A stretch of 64,000 bases of DNA from Pelagibius litoralis (GTDB lineage Bacteria > Pseudomonadota > Alphaproteobacteria > Kiloniellales > DSM-21159), in assembly GCA_029287455.1 (NCBI GenBank), contig JARFRB010000141.1, positions 62,001 to 126,000 on the forward strand, given 5' to 3'. Below the pieces are notes generated by a model that was not told the origin of the DNA, did no database searches, and was given only the letters and a program-made list of their open reading frames with translations. Each line of letters starts with the position of its first letter. Position 1 is the first letter of the stretch. Made by a program: the position numbers and the translations under genes. This document shows positions 54,114-63,740 of this stretch, piece by piece.

Positions 54114-55544
54114 ATGCAATCCACCTCTCACGCCTTCAAGGACAACGCGACCCGCGCGCTAGGCGATGCGCAGCTTCAGAAGGCCATGGAAAACGTGCGG
54201 GGCGGCTTTATCGAGAAGCGCCTCAACGTGGTCGAAAAGCTGCCGGAATTCGAGACGCTGCGCGACCAGGCGCGCGATATCAAGAACCACACCCTCGCCC
54301 ACCTCGACCTCTACTTGGAGCGCTGGGAGGCCAAGGTGACCGAGCGGGGCGGCAAGGTGCACTGGTGCACGGACGCCGCCGCCGCGCGCGACGCGGTGCT
54401 GGAAATCTGCCGGGCCGCGGGCGCCAAGACCGTCACCAAGGGCAAGTCCATGGTGGCCGAGGAAATCGCGCTCAATCAGCACTTGGAGGCGAACGGCGTC
54501 ACCCCGGTGGAAACGGACCTGGGCGAGTACATCATCCAGCTGCGCGACGAGCCGCCGAGCCACATCATCGCCCCGGCCGTCCACCTGACGAAAGAGCAGG
54601 TGGAAGCGGATTTCCGCGAGGCGCACAACCATCTCCCCAAGGACCGTTCCCTCTCCGAGCCCGTGGAGCTGGTGAGCGAAGCGCGCCAGGTGCTGCGCCA
54701 GCGCTATCTCGAGGCCGACGTCGGTATCACCGGCGCGAACTTCCTGGTGGCCGAGACCGGCAGCTCGATCATCGTGACGAACGAGGGCAATGGCGACCTC
54801 ACCCAGATGCTGCCGCGCGTGCATATCGTGGTCACCAGCCTGGAAAAGGTGGTCCCGACCCTGGAAGACGTCTCGACGATCCTGCGGGTCCTGGCGCGCT
54901 CGGCGACGGGGCAGGAGTTTTCCGCCTATACAACCTTCTCCACCGGGCCAAAGCGGCCGGAGGACCTGGACGGGCCGGATGAGTACCACGTGGTGCTGCT
55001 GGACAACGGCCGCTCGGCCATGCTGGGCGGGGATTTCCAGGACATGCTGCGCTGCATTCGCTGCGGCGCCTGCATGAACCACTGTCCGGTCTATCACGCG
55101 GTCGGCGGCCATGCCTACGGCTGGGTCTATCCCGGACCCATGGGGGCAGTTTTGACGCCCTCGCTGATCGGCGTTGCGGAGGCCGGGCAGCTGCCCAACG
55201 CCTCGACCTTTTGCGGGCGCTGCGAATCCGTCTGTCCCATGCGCATTCCCTTGCCGAAGATGATGCGCCATTGGCGCGAGCGGGAGTTCGAGCGGCATCT
55301 CTCGCCGGCGTCGGTCCGCATGGGTCTTGGAGCCTGGGCCTTTTTCGCCCAGCGGCCGCGCCTCTATGGCCTTTTCAGCGGCCTAGCGGCACGGGCGCTG
55401 GCGCGTCTAGGTGGCCGCAAGGGGAGGCTCTCGAAGCTTCCGCTGGCCAGCGGCTGGACCAAATACCGGGAGATGCCAGCGCCGGAGGGCAAAACCTTCC
55501 AGCAGCTTTGGGCCGAACGCCAGCGCAAGGGAACCGGCTCTTGA
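54114..55544 (+). CDS. lutB: L-lactate utilisation protein LutB (Fe-S subunit)
   Basis: The 476-residue protein has the LUD domain (about residues 70-300, with KTVTKGKSMVAEEIALN and ETGSSIIVTNEGNGDL). A ferredoxin-type region follows with CIRCGACMNHCPVY (C314, C317, C320, C324) and CGRCESVCP (C367, C370, C374), ligands of two [4Fe-4S] clusters. It conveys electrons in the LutABC complex. It starts nine bases after lutA, and its stop overlaps lutC. Confidence 0.95.
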   Translation: MQSTSHAFKDNATRALGDAQLQKAMENVRGGFIEKRLNVVEKLPEFETLRDQARDIKNHTLAHLDLYLERWEAKVTERGGKVHWCTDAAAARDAVLEICRAAGAKTVTKGKSMVAEEIALNQHLEANGVTPVETDLGEYIIQLRDEPPSHIIAPAVHLTKEQVEADFREAHNHLPKDRSLSEPVELVSEARQVLRQRYLEADVGITGANFLVAETGSSIIVTNEGNGDLTQMLPRVHIVVTSLEKVVPTLEDVSTILRVLARSATGQEFSAYTTFSTGPKRPEDLDGPDEYHVVLLDNGRSAMLGGDFQDMLRCIRCGACMNHCPVYHAVGGHAYGWVYPGPMGAVLTPSLIGVAEAGQLPNASTFCGRCESVCPMRIPLPKMMRHWREREFERHLSPASVRMGLGAWAFFAQRPRLYGLFSGLAARALARLGGRKGRLSKLPLASGWTKYREMPAPEGKTFQQLWAERQRKGTGS

Positions 55545-56221
55545 GTGGGGCGCGGGATCAGGTCCTGGGTGCCGTTCGCCGCTCTCTCAAGCGCGCGCCC
55601 GGTGACGAGGCCGCCATCGACGCGCGGCTTGCCCAGCATCCGCGCAACCTGGTGCCCGCGCGCGGCCAGCTTTCGCCAACAGAGCGGGTGGACCTTTTCG
55701 AGGCCCAGGCAGCCGCCGTCCAGGCCAGCGTGTCGCGGGTCGGCGCCCTCGCGGAGGTTCCTGAAGCCGTGGCGGCCTATCTGCGCGAGCAGAATCTGCC
55801 GGGGCAACTGCGGGTCTCCCCCGACCCGACCGTCGCGGACCTGCCATGGGCGGAAAAGGCGCCACTTCTCACCGTCTCCACCGGCCCCGCCAGGGACGCC
55901 GACGCGGTGTCCGTCACCCCCGCCTTCGCGGGCATCGCCGAAACCGGCACCTTGATGCTGACCTCCGGCAAGGATCGCCCGGCGACCCTGAACTTCCTGC
56001 CGGAAACCCATATCGTGGTGCTGAAGGCAAGCCAGGTTGTCGGTGCCTACGAAGACGCCTGGGACTTGCTGCGCCAGGCCGAGGGCGAAGGTGTCATGCC
56101 CCGCAGCGTCAATCTGATCACCGGGCCGTCGCGCACCGGGGATATCGAGCAGAAGATCCAGCTCGGCGCCCACGGGCCGCGCCGCCTGCACATCGTGGTG
56201 GTCGAGGGTGGCGGGGCGTAA
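55541..56221 (+). CDS. lutC: L-lactate utilisation protein LutC (LUD domain)
   Basis: The 226-residue protein is the LUD-domain subunit of the lactate oxidation complex, with SVTPAFAGIAETGTLML and SVNLITGPSRTGDIEQ as family signatures. The TTG at 55541 overlaps the lutB stop (TTGA), with AAGGGA upstream; no ATG is close to the conserved start. Its end overlaps the smr start by 14 bases. Confidence 0.93.
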   Translation: MSGARDQVLGAVRRSLKRAPGDEAAIDARLAQHPRNLVPARGQLSPTERVDLFEAQAAAVQASVSRVGALAEVPEAVAAYLREQNLPGQLRVSPDPTVADLPWAEKAPLLTVSTGPARDADAVSVTPAFAGIAETGTLMLTSGKDRPATLNFLPETHIVVLKASQVVGAYEDAWDLLRQAEGEGVMPRSVNLITGPSRTGDIEQKIQLGAHGPRRLHIVVVEGGGA

Positions 56222-56840
56222 ACCACCGAAGGGCGGAGGCTCCGGCACCCTATCCGACCGAGAGCTTTGGCGCCTGGTCACCAGCGGAGCCACGCCGCTC
56301 AAGGGCCGCGACCGCGCGGCCTCGCCCGCCCGAGCACCGGAAACCCCAAGCGAGGATCCCGGCAAGACGAAAGCAAAATCCCCTTCGCGGTCATCCGGGC
56401 GCCTGCCCGCGGCACGGCCGGTGAGCGCCACCGCGGCGCGGAAGCCACCCCCGCCGGACTTGGACCATGGCGCCGTCGTCGGCCTCGACCGCCGCAAGGC
56501 CGAGCGGCTGAAGCGCGGCCGTGTGCCGGTCGAAGCGACTCTCGATCTGCACGGCATGAGCCAGACGGCAGCTCACGACGCCTTGGTGGGCTTTCTCGCG
56601 GTGAGCCAAACGCGCGGGCGGCGCTGCGTGCTGGTGATCACCGGCAAGGGGCTCGGCAAGGGAATTGGTCCCGAAGCCGGCGGTATCCTGCGCCGGCAGG
56701 TGCCCCTCTGGCTCAACCAGCCGCCAAGCCGCGAGAGAGTGCTGGCCTTCGACTACGCCCAGCCGCGCCACGGCGGGATGGGAGCGCTCTACGTGCTTTT
56801 GAAACGCCCCCGGGACGCGGCGAAGGGAGAACGTGGCTGA
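56208..56840 (+). CDS. Smr-domain protein
   Basis: The 210-residue protein has an N-terminal helical segment (LSDRELWRLVTSGATPL), a basic disordered linker and a C-terminal Smr domain. The Smr domain has LDLHGMSQTAAHD, VLVITGKGLGKG and the GGMGALYVLL end. Smr domains of MutS2-type proteins nick or bind nucleic acids; here the stand-alone form is of unknown target. The start is a GTG inside lutC. In related genomes smr follows mltA, so lutABC appears inserted between them. Confidence 0.9.
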   Translation: MAGRKPPKGGGSGTLSDRELWRLVTSGATPLKGRDRAASPARAPETPSEDPGKTKAKSPSRSSGRLPAARPVSATAARKPPPPDLDHGAVVGLDRRKAERLKRGRVPVEATLDLHGMSQTAAHDALVGFLAVSQTRGRRCVLVITGKGLGKGIGPEAGGILRRQVPLWLNQPPSRERVLAFDYAQPRHGGMGALYVLLKRPRDAAKGERG

Positions 56841-56908
56841 GCCTGCTTGGCACCGTCCCTTCCGGCTGCTAAACTCGATTTCAGTTAAGCATCGAGGGAG
56901 ACGCGCCC

Positions 56909-57331
56909 ATGACACCCTTCGGCGAGCGCTTGCGCCGCATCCGGGCGGAGCGGAACCTGGCGCTGGGCGACCTGGCGGCGCAAATCGGCGTGTCCTCCGC
57001 CTATCTCTCGGCCTTGGAGCACGGCCACCGCGGTAAGCCCAACAGGCGCCTGGTACACAGCATCTGCCAGGCGTTGGGCATCATCTGGGACGAGGCCGAG
57101 GACCTGCAGCGCCTCGCCGATCTCTCCCACCCCAAGGTGCCGCTGGACACCGCGGGGCTCACCCCCGACGCCACCCTGCTCGCCAACCTGCTGTCCCGCG
57201 ACATCGCCACCCTGCCGCCGGAGACAATCGCCGAAATGCTGGAGGTCTTGCGGCGGGAGAGAGGGCGGCCCGCAATGACGAAAAGCGGTGGCTCCCGGCG
57301 AGGGAAAGTGGGGCGGCCGCCGTCGGTCTAG
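56909..57331 (+). CDS. XRE-family helix-turn-helix regulator
   Basis: The 140-residue protein has an HTH domain at residues 4-60 ([34 protein letters not shown]). The C-terminal half is helical and ends in a basic tail with GRPPSV. It follows smr, the common alphaproteobacterial order, and its TAG stop shares a CTAG with the stop of the convergent hslU. Target genes unknown. Confidence 0.88.
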   Translation: MTPFGERLRRIRAERNLALGDLAAQIGVSSAYLSALEHGHRGKPNRRLVHSICQALGIIWDEAEDLQRLADLSHPKVPLDTAGLTPDATLLANLLSRDIATLPPETIAEMLEVLRRERGRPAMTKSGGSRRGKVGRPPSV

Positions 57332-58710
57332 AGAATAAACTTCGAGAGGTCTGCGTCCTTGGCCAGCGCCGCGACGCGCTCGCGCACAAGTTCGGCGGTG
57401 ATGGGGACGCTTTCGCCGCCACGGTCGCTGGCGGTGAAGGAGATTTCCTCCAAGAGCTTTTCCATCACGGTGTGCAGGCGCCGGGCGCCGATGTTCTCCA
57501 CGGTGGAGTTAATCTCGGCGGCGAGATCCGCCAAGGCGTCGATGGCCGCCTCCTCGAAATCCAGCTCCACCGCTTCGGTTTCCATCAGGGCCTTGTACTG
57601 GCGGATGAGGCTGTTCTCCGGCTCGGTCAGGATGCGCTTGAAGTCGTCGCGGGACAAGGGCGACAGCTCGACGCGGATCGGCAGCCGGCCTTGCAACTCG
57701 GGCAGCAGGTCGGAGGGCCGGGCAAGGTGAAAGGCGCCCGAGGCCAGGAAGAGGATGAAATCGGTGCGCACCGGGCCGTGCTTGGTGGCCACGGTGGTGC
57801 CCTCGATCAAGGGCAGGAGGTCGCGTTGCACACCTTCACGGGAGACATCCGCGCCGCCACGATGGTCGGAGCGGGCGGTGATCTTGTCGATCTCGTCAAG
57901 GAAAACGATACCGTTCTGCTCCACCGTGCGGATCGCCTCGGCGGTGACGGTTTCCTCGTCGAGCAGCTTGTCGCTCTCCTCGGCCATCAGGATGTCGTAA
58001 GATTCCTCGACCTTCATGCGGCGCGGCTTGGTACGCCCGCCGAAGGCCTTACCGAAGATGTCGCCCAGATTGACCATGCCCATCTGGGCGCCGGGCATGC
58101 CGGGAATGTCCATAGTGGGCAGCTGCATGCCGCTGGTGTCCTGGACCTGCAGCTCCACCTCCTTATCTGCGAGCTGGCCGTCGCGCAGCATGCGGCGGAA
58201 CTTGTCGCGGGTATCGGCACTGGCGTTTGCGCCGACCAGGGCATCGAGAATGCGATTCTCGGCGGCGACTTCCGCGCGGGCGGCCACTTCCTTGCGCATA
58301 CGGTCGCGGGTCATGTGCATCGCCGCTTCCAAGAGGTCGCGCACGATGGATTCCACGTCGCGGCCCACGTAGCCCACTTCCGTGAACTTGGTGGCCTCCA
58401 CCTTGAGGAAGGGGGCTTGAGCGAGCTTGGCAAGGCGGCGGGCGATTTCGGTCTTGCCCACGCCGGTGGGGCCGATCATCAGGATGTTCTTCGGCAGCAC
58501 TTCGTCGCGCAGATCCTCGGGAAGCTGCTGGCGGCGCCAGCGGTTGCGCAGGGCGATGGCCACGGCCCGCTTGGCGTCGGCTTGGCCGATGATGTAGCGG
58601 TCCAGCTCCGAGACGATCTCGCGCGGAGAAAAGGCGCTGGCGGCGGGCCCGTCATCCCGCGCCGCGCGCGGGCCAGGGGCCTCAGAGGCTTTCGAGGACA
58701 ATTGACTCAT
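57328..58710 (-). CDS. hslU: ATP-dependent protease ATPase subunit HslU (ClpY)
   Basis: HslU is the AAA+ unfoldase that feeds HslV. The 460-residue protein has Walker [10 protein letters not shown], Walker [10 protein letters not shown], an inserted I domain (about 130-240) and a C-terminus ending LSKFIL that docks into HslV. The N-terminal 28 residues are a variable extension. The start overlaps the hslV 3' end by 29 bases. Confidence 0.97.
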   Translation of the reverse strand: MSQLSSKASEAPGPRAARDDGPAASAFSPREIVSELDRYIIGQADAKRAVAIALRNRWRRQQLPEDLRDEVLPKNILMIGPTGVGKTEIARRLAKLAQAPFLKVEATKFTEVGYVGRDVESIVRDLLEAAMHMTRDRMRKEVAARAEVAAENRILDALVGANASADTRDKFRRMLRDGQLADKEVELQVQDTSGMQLPTMDIPGMPGAQMGMVNLGDIFGKAFGGRTKPRRMKVEESYDILMAEESDKLLDEETVTAEAIRTVEQNGIVFLDEIDKITARSDHRGGADVSREGVQRDLLPLIEGTTVATKHGPVRTDFILFLASGAFHLARPSDLLPELQGRLPIRVELSPLSRDDFKRILTEPENSLIRQYKALMETEAVELDFEEAAIDALADLAAEINSTVENIGARRLHTVMEKLLEEISFTASDRGGESVPITAELVRERVAALAKDADLSKFIL

Positions 58711-59242
58711 TGGTATAAATGCAGATCCCTGCGGCGATTTTCATGGATTTTCGGGCGATGGCCTCCGCGTCTAGCCCGTCGAGATCGACCAGCGCTCGGG
58801 CGGCGGAAAGAGCATAGGACCCGCCGGAGCCGATGCCGATCAGCCCGTCCTCGGGCTCCAGCACATCCCCGGTGCCGGTCAGCACCAAGGAGACCTCGGC
58901 GTCGGCTACCGCCATCATGGCTTCCAGGCGGCGCAGATAGCGATCCGTGCGCCAATCCTTGGCGAGCTCAACGCAGGCACGGGTGAGCTGGCCGGGATAG
59001 GTTTCCAGCTTCCCCTCCAGGCGCTCGAACAGCGTGAAGGCATCGGCTGTGGCCCCAGCGAAACCGGCGATCACCTTGCCCTCCTTGCCGACGCGGCGCA
59101 CCTTGCGGGCATTGGATTTGATCACGGTCTGACCCAGGGTGACCTGGCCATCGCCGGCCACCACCACCTGGCCGCCCTTGCGCACCGAGAGAATGGTCGT
59201 GCCGTGCCAGATGGCGGGATGAGAGGAAGACTCTCCGGACAT
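58682..59242 (-). CDS. hslV: ATP-dependent protease peptidase subunit HslV (ClpQ)
   Basis: HslV is the threonine peptidase of the HslUV complex. The catalytic Thr is the first of [10 protein letters not shown], here at residue 15, so a 14-residue propeptide must be removed; in E. coli only Met precedes it. Gly14 before Thr fits autocatalytic cleavage. GDGQVTLG and [16 protein letters not shown] are typical. No ribosome site precedes the ATG, and a heat-shock-like promoter lies immediately upstream. Confidence 0.96.
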   Translation of the reverse strand: MSGESSSHPAIWHGTTILSVRKGGQVVVAGDGQVTLGQTVIKSNARKVRRVGKEGKVIAGFAGATADAFTLFERLEGKLETYPGQLTRACVELAKDWRTDRYLRRLEAMMAVADAEVSLVLTGTGDVLEPEDGLIGIGSGGSYALSAARALVDLDGLDAEAIARKSMKIAAGICIYTNESIVLESL

Positions 59243-59250
59243 GCCCTGTC

Positions 59251-59279
59251 ACATGGCGTAGTCGAGGCCACGGGTCAAG
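59251..59279 (-). promoter_or_regulatory. Heat-shock (RpoH-like) promoter for hslVU
   Basis: On the minus strand CTTGAC (59279-59274) is followed after 17 bases by CCATGT (59256-59251), close to the alphaproteobacterial RpoH pattern. The predicted start site falls within a few bases of the hslV ATG (59242). HslUV is a classic heat-shock protease, which supports the reading. Confidence 0.55.
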
Positions 59280-59468
59280 AAGCGATCGCCAATTCGCCGC
59301 GACGAGCCCCCGCAGGACAAAGCGTAGGGACATGCTCTTGGAGGACTGGCCGTCGCGGCCCTTGCCTGCTAAAAGGGCGCTCCCCGGCAAGGAGGGCGGA
59401 GCCCGCCAGCTTTATCGCGCCGAGACCCCAAGGGGGATCGAAAGCCAGCAAGGAAGGAGCGCTCGGCG

Positions 59469-60056
59469 ATGCGCCAGGCCAGCATCGAACGCGAAACCAA
59501 GGAAACCGCCATTTCGGCGAGCGTGGATCTCGACGGCAGCGGCCGCTACGAGATTTCCACCGGGATCGGCTTTCTGGACCACATGCTGGAGCAGCTTTCC
59601 CGGCACAGCCTGATCGACATCACCGTGAAGGCCAAGGGGGACCTGCACATCGATTATCACCACACCACGGAGGATACGGGCATCGTCTTGGGCCAAGCGG
59701 TCGCCCAGGCCTTGGGGGATCGGGTCGGCATCACGCGCTACGGCGAGGCCTCGATCCCCATGGACGAAACCTTGACCCGTGTGACGCTTGACGCCTCGAA
59801 CCGCCCCTATCTGATTTGGAAGGTGGAGTTCAGCCGCGACAAGCTCGGCACAATGGATACCGAGCTGTTCAAGGAGTGGTTCCAGGCCTTCGCCCAGAAC
59901 GCCGGCCTGACTCTTCACGTGGAAACGCTCTACGGCACGAACAACCACCACATCGTCGAGTCTTGCTACAAGGCGCTGGCCCGGGCTTTGCGCGCGGCCA
60001 TCGAGATCGACCCCCGCAAGGCCGACCAGATTCCCTCCACCAAGGGAAAGCTCTAG
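59469..60056 (+). CDS. hisB: Imidazoleglycerol-phosphate dehydratase HisB
   Basis: HisB carries out the sixth step of histidine synthesis. The 195-residue manganese enzyme has [31 protein letters not shown] and [19 protein letters not shown], the repeated His-rich metal motifs. It lacks a phosphatase domain, as normal outside enterics. It begins the hisB-hisH-GNAT-hisA-hisF-hisE-hit operon and is divergent from hslVU. Confidence 0.97.
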   Translation: MRQASIERETKETAISASVDLDGSGRYEISTGIGFLDHMLEQLSRHSLIDITVKAKGDLHIDYHHTTEDTGIVLGQAVAQALGDRVGITRYGEASIPMDETLTRVTLDASNRPYLIWKVEFSRDKLGTMDTELFKEWFQAFAQNAGLTLHVETLYGTNNHHIVESCYKALARALRAAIEIDPRKADQIPSTKGKL

Positions 60057-60078
60057 ATCCGCCGATGACTTGCGTGCC

Positions 60079-60726
60079 ATGACTTGCGTGATCGTCGACT
60101 ACGGATCGGGCAACCTGCGCTCGGCGGCCAAGGCCCTGGAGCGGGCGGCGCGCGCCGGCGGGCGGGACGAAGCCATCCTGGTCACCGGCGACCCGGAAAC
60201 CGTCGCCAAGGCCGACCGGCTGGTGCTGCCTGGTGTCGGGGCCTTCGGCGATTGCCTGGCGGGGCTCGAGGCGGTTCCGGGCTTGCGCGACGCGATCGAC
60301 GAGGTGGCGCGGGTGCGGGCGCGGCCCTTCCTGGGCATTTGCGTCGGCCTGCAGTTGATGGCCGAGCGTGGGCTCGAGCATGGCGTTCACCCGGGTTTCG
60401 GCTGGATCGGGGGCGAGGTGCGCGCGCTTGAGCCCGCCGATCCCCACCTGAAAGTGCCGCAGATGGGCTGGAACGAATTGATCCTGGGCGAGCAAGCGGA
60501 TCATCCCCTCTTGGGGGGCTTGCCGAAGGCAGCACATGTCTATTTCGTGCACAGCTATCATCTCGTCGCGTCGCGCGGCGATGACGTTCTCGCTCGTGCC
60601 GACTACGGCGGCCCAATTGTCGCCATGGCCGGCAGGGACAATCTTGCCGGGACTCAATTCCATCCGGAAAAGAGCCAGTCGGCGGGCCTCGCAATCTTGG
60701 GAAACTTCCTCACATGGCGACCATGA
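60079..60726 (+). CDS. hisH: Imidazole glycerol phosphate synthase, glutaminase subunit HisH
   Basis: HisH hydrolyses glutamine and channels ammonia to HisF. The 215-residue class I glutaminase has the nucleophile in [10 protein letters not shown] and the His-Glu pair in [10 protein letters not shown]. The ATG at 60079 precedes [11 protein letters not shown]. The 12-base word ATGACTTGCGTG occurs twice (60065-60076 and 60079-60090), so the start region carries a short duplication. Confidence 0.96.
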   Translation: MTCVIVDYGSGNLRSAAKALERAARAGGRDEAILVTGDPETVAKADRLVLPGVGAFGDCLAGLEAVPGLRDAIDEVARVRARPFLGICVGLQLMAERGLEHGVHPGFGWIGGEVRALEPADPHLKVPQMGWNELILGEQADHPLLGGLPKAAHVYFVHSYHLVASRGDDVLARADYGGPIVAMAGRDNLAGTQFHPEKSQSAGLAILGNFLTWRP

Positions 60727-61313
60727 ACGAGCAATCGGACATCTCCCGGCCGGTCAGCACGAGCGTCGAGCGCTTGACCGCGTTCAAGGGGCCGGACCTT
60801 CACGATCTTTGCGACGCCGCCGAAGCGGCAATTCTGCAAGGTGGGGGTTTCGGCTGGCTGAAGCCGCCGCCACGGGCAATGATGGAGACCTACTGGAAGG
60901 GAATCCTGCTGGTGCCGGAGCGCGATCTCTATGTCGCACGGCTGGATGGAACAATCTGCGGTTCGGCGCAGCTTTTGCGCCCCGCGCCCCAGAACGAGGC
61001 AGGGGCGGCGTGTGGCACCCTCACCACTTTCTTCCTTGCACCTTGGGCGCGCGGGCATGGCCTGGCGCTGCGCTTGGTCGAGACGGTCGAGCAAGGAGCC
61101 ACGGATCTAGGGTTGAGCGTGATGTTGCTGGATGTCCGCGAAACCCAGAAGCGCGCCATTCAGATCTACGACCAGCTGGGCTACCAGCGTTGGGGCAGCA
61201 ATCCGCGCTATGCCCTGATCGACGGCGAATGGATGGTGGGCCATTATTATTCCAAGGATTTACTGCCTGGAGCGTCCCGGGATGGGACGGGGGAGCAGGA
61301 GATGACCGAGTGA
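60714..61313 (+). CDS. GNAT-family N-acetyltransferase within the his operon
   Basis: The 199-residue protein has a GNAT fold, with [21 protein letters not shown] as the acetyl-CoA loop and [22 protein letters not shown] near the end. Its start lies within hisH (13-base overlap) and its stop overlaps hisA (GTGA), so it is a firm member of the operon. It has no known histidine-pathway role and the substrate is unknown. Confidence 0.9.
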   Translation: MATMNEQSDISRPVSTSVERLTAFKGPDLHDLCDAAEAAILQGGGFGWLKPPPRAMMETYWKGILLVPERDLYVARLDGTICGSAQLLRPAPQNEAGAACGTLTTFFLAPWARGHGLALRLVETVEQGATDLGLSVMLLDVRETQKRAIQIYDQLGYQRWGSNPRYALIDGEWMVGHYYSKDLLPGASRDGTGEQEMTE

Positions 61314-62080
61314 TTTTGTTCCCCGCCATCGATCTCAAGGATGGCCAGGCCGTGCGCCTTCTGCGCGGCGACATGAACCAAGCGACCGTCTTCAATCCCG
61401 ATCCTGTCGCCCAGGCGCTGACTTTCATGCGCGCCGGCTTCGAGTGGCTGCATCTGGTGGACCTTAACGGCGCCTTCGCCGGCAAGCCCGTGAACGAGGC
61501 CGCGGTCAAGAAGATCCTCACCGTCACCGACCTGCCGATTCAGCTTGGCGGGGGACTGCGCGATCTGGACACCATCGAGCACTGGCTGGCGCTGGGTGTG
61601 ACCCGCGTGATCTTGGGCACGGCCGCGGTCAAGGACCCGGAGCTTGTCCGCGCCGCCTGCCGGAAGTTCCCCGGCCGTGTCGTGGTCGGCATCGATGCCC
61701 GCAGCGGCCGGGTCGCGGTGGAGGGCTGGGCGGAGGAAAGCGACATCACCGCCGGCGAGCTTGCCCTGCGGTTCGCCGACGCCGGGGTCGTGGCCATCGT
61801 GCACACTGATATCGACCGGGACGGGGCCCTGGGGGGCGTGAACGTGGAGGCCACCCGCGACCTCGCCGCGACTGTGCCCCTGCCCATCATCGCGTCCGGT
61901 GGCGTCTCCTCCCTTGACGACATCGCCGGCCTGATGGCGGCCGACCCGGAGCCCAACGACCTGCGTCCGACGGAGCGGCGCGGCGGAATCGCGGGCGCGG
62001 TGATCGGCCGGGCCCTCTACGACGGCCGGATCCATCCCGCCTCCGCCCTGGCGCTCGTACGCGGCGTCGAGGACGATTAG
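61310..62080 (+). CDS. hisA: HisA, phosphoribosylformimino-AICAR-P isomerase
   Basis: HisA isomerises ProFAR to PRFAR. The 256-residue beta/alpha barrel shows [30 protein letters not shown] and [15 protein letters not shown], with catalytic Asp in each half. The GTG at 61310 overlaps the GNAT stop; longer open frame upstream is in GNAT sequence. A short insertion ([14 protein letters not shown]) before the last barrel motifs is slightly longer than usual. Confidence 0.96.
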   Translation: MILFPAIDLKDGQAVRLLRGDMNQATVFNPDPVAQALTFMRAGFEWLHLVDLNGAFAGKPVNEAAVKKILTVTDLPIQLGGGLRDLDTIEHWLALGVTRVILGTAAVKDPELVRAACRKFPGRVVVGIDARSGRVAVEGWAEESDITAGELALRFADAGVVAIVHTDIDRDGALGGVNVEATRDLAATVPLPIIASGGVSSLDDIAGLMAADPEPNDLRPTERRGGIAGAVIGRALYDGRIHPASALALVRGVEDD

Positions 62081-62113
62081 GGCCATGGCACGTTCGGGGG
62101 GCCTGGGACACCA

Positions 62114-62899
62114 ATGCTAAAGACTCGCGTCATTCCCTGCCTCGACGTGAAAGACGGCCGTGTCGTCAAGGGCATCAACTTCGCCGATCTGCGCGATGCC
62201 GGCGATCCGGTGGAGCAGGCCCGGCTCTACGACGCGGGCGGCGCCGACGAGCTCTGCTTCCTGGACATCACCGCGAGCCACGAAAAGCGCGGCATCCTGC
62301 TCGACGTGGTCCGCCAGACCGCGGAGCAGTGCTTCATGCCGCTGACCGTCGGCGGCGGTGTCAGGACCCTGGACGATATCCGCCAGTTGCTGCTGGCCGG
62401 GGCGGACAAGGTCTCCATCAACACAGCCGCGGTGGCCGATCCGGATTTCGTGCGCCGCGCGGCGGAGAAGGTCGGCACCCAATGCATCGTGGTCGCCATC
62501 GACGCCAAGCGCGCGGAGACCGAAATGTCGGGCAGCAGTGGCTTCGAGGTCTTCACCCATGGCGGCCGCAAGGCCACCGGCCTGGACGCGGTGGAATGGG
62601 CCAAACGCATGGTCGAGCTAGGGGCGGGCGAGATCCTGTTGACCTCCATGGACCGGGACGGCACCAAGGCCGGTTTCGATCTGGAGCTTACCCGGGCGGT
62701 TTCACAGGCTGTCGGCGTCCCTGTCATTGCCTCCGGAGGTGCCGGCACGCTCGACCACCTCGTCGAAGCCGTGCGCGAGGGGCAGGCGGACGCTGTGCTG
62801 GCCGCCTCGATCTTCCATTTCAAGGAAAGCTCCATCGCCGAGGCCAAGGCCCACATGGCGGCGGCCGGCTTGGCCATGCGCCCGGTCGAAGAGGGGTGA
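62114..62899 (+). CDS. hisF: Imidazole glycerol phosphate synthase, cyclase subunit HisF
   Basis: HisF uses HisH-derived ammonia to make imidazole glycerol phosphate and AICAR. The 261-residue barrel has [34 protein letters not shown] and [18 protein letters not shown], with catalytic Asp residues in the expected places. It follows hisA by 33 bases. Confidence 0.97.
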   Translation: MLKTRVIPCLDVKDGRVVKGINFADLRDAGDPVEQARLYDAGGADELCFLDITASHEKRGILLDVVRQTAEQCFMPLTVGGGVRTLDDIRQLLLAGADKVSINTAAVADPDFVRRAAEKVGTQCIVVAIDAKRAETEMSGSSGFEVFTHGGRKATGLDAVEWAKRMVELGAGEILLTSMDRDGTKAGFDLELTRAVSQAVGVPVIASGGAGTLDHLVEAVREGQADAVLAASIFHFKESSIAEAKAHMAAAGLAMRPVEEG

Positions 62900-62906
62900 G
62901 GTGAAG

Positions 62907-63260
62907 ATGACGAAGGGCGAGCCACACCCGTTGGAAATTCTCTACGCCGTGATCGAATCCCGCAAGGAAGCGGACCCGGCGGAGTCCTACACCGCGAAGC
63001 TCTTCGCGCGCGGAGAGGCGAAGATCGCCCAGAAACTGGGCGAGGAAGCGGTGGAAACGGTGATCGAGGCGGTGAGCGGCTCCAAGGATGAGCTCACGGC
63101 CGAGAGCGCGGACTTGCTTTATCATCTCTTGGTGCTTTGGGCCGCCCGAGGGGTGCACCCAGATGAAGTTTGGGCAAAGCTTGCCGAGCGGGAAGGCGTT
63201 TCGGGCCTCATCGAGAAAGCGGCGCGCCGGCCGATCGGAAAGAAGGGGAAGAAATCATGA
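62907..63260 (+). CDS. hisE: Phosphoribosyl-ATP pyrophosphatase HisE
   Basis: HisE removes pyrophosphate from PR-ATP, the second step of the pathway. The 117-residue MazG-like helical protein has [21 protein letters not shown] (metal-binding acidic residues) and [13 protein letters not shown]. The ATG at 62907 has GAGG five bases upstream. Its stop overlaps the HIT gene. HisI is not fused and not in the window. Confidence 0.95.
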   Translation: MTKGEPHPLEILYAVIESRKEADPAESYTAKLFARGEAKIAQKLGEEAVETVIEAVSGSKDELTAESADLLYHLLVLWAARGVHPDEVWAKLAEREGVSGLIEKAARRPIGKKGKKS

Positions 63261-63628
63261 GCGCTTACGATGACAGCAACATCTTCGCGCGCATCCTGCG
63301 CGGCGAGATCCCTTGCGACAAAGTTTACGAGGACGATTACGCCCTAGCTTTCCGGGACATCGCCCCCCAGACGCCGATCCATGTGCTGGTAATTCCCAAG
63401 GGCGCCTATGTCTCCGCCGACGACTTCTCCGAGAAGGCCAGCGACGCGGAGATCGCCGGATTCTTCCGGGCGCTGGGCAAGGTGGCGCGGGACCTGGGCG
63501 CCGTCGAACCCGGCTACCGCATCCTCGCGAACCATGGCCGCGATGCCCACCAGGAGGTGCCGCATTTCCACATGCACGTCTTCGCGGGCAAGGACCTCGG
63601 CCGCATGATCAAGCCGGCGGACAAGTAA
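63257..63628 (+). CDS. HIT-family (HINT-like) nucleotide hydrolase
   Basis: The 123-residue protein has NIFARILRGEIPCDKVYED and the histidine triad HFHMHVFAG. HINT enzymes hydrolyse purine nucleoside phosphoramidates and related AMP conjugates. The ATG overlaps the hisE stop by four bases. A HIT gene after hisE is common in alphaproteobacteria. Confidence 0.93.
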   Translation: MSAYDDSNIFARILRGEIPCDKVYEDDYALAFRDIAPQTPIHVLVIPKGAYVSADDFSEKASDAEIAGFFRALGKVARDLGAVEPGYRILANHGRDAHQEVPHFHMHVFAGKDLGRMIKPADK

Positions 63629-63654
63629 AGGGCCGAAAAGACGAATATCTAAAG

Positions 63655-63733
63655 CCCTGGATTGCCAAGCCTTCGGCTCGCAATGACCGGCTCTCTTTTC
63701 GTCATTGCGAGCGTGAGCGAAGCAGTTCAGAGG
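63655..63733. repeat. REP-like palindromic element
   Basis: GCTCGCAATGAC (63676-63687) and GTCATTGCGAGC (63701-63712) are perfect complements around 13 bases, and similarity extends outward into GCAATCCAGGG-like ends on each side. Two head-to-head copies of a GTCATTGCGAGC-GAAGC unit are thus present in the gap between the HIT and channel genes. I recall closely similar dispersed units from many bacterial genomes. Genome-wide copy number cannot be judged here. Confidence 0.65.
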
Positions 63734-63740
63734 TATCTGG

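Noticed and set aside
57472-58986. 504-codon + strand frame opposite hslU
   Set aside because: Shadow of hslU, which shows intact Walker motifs and a correct C-terminus.
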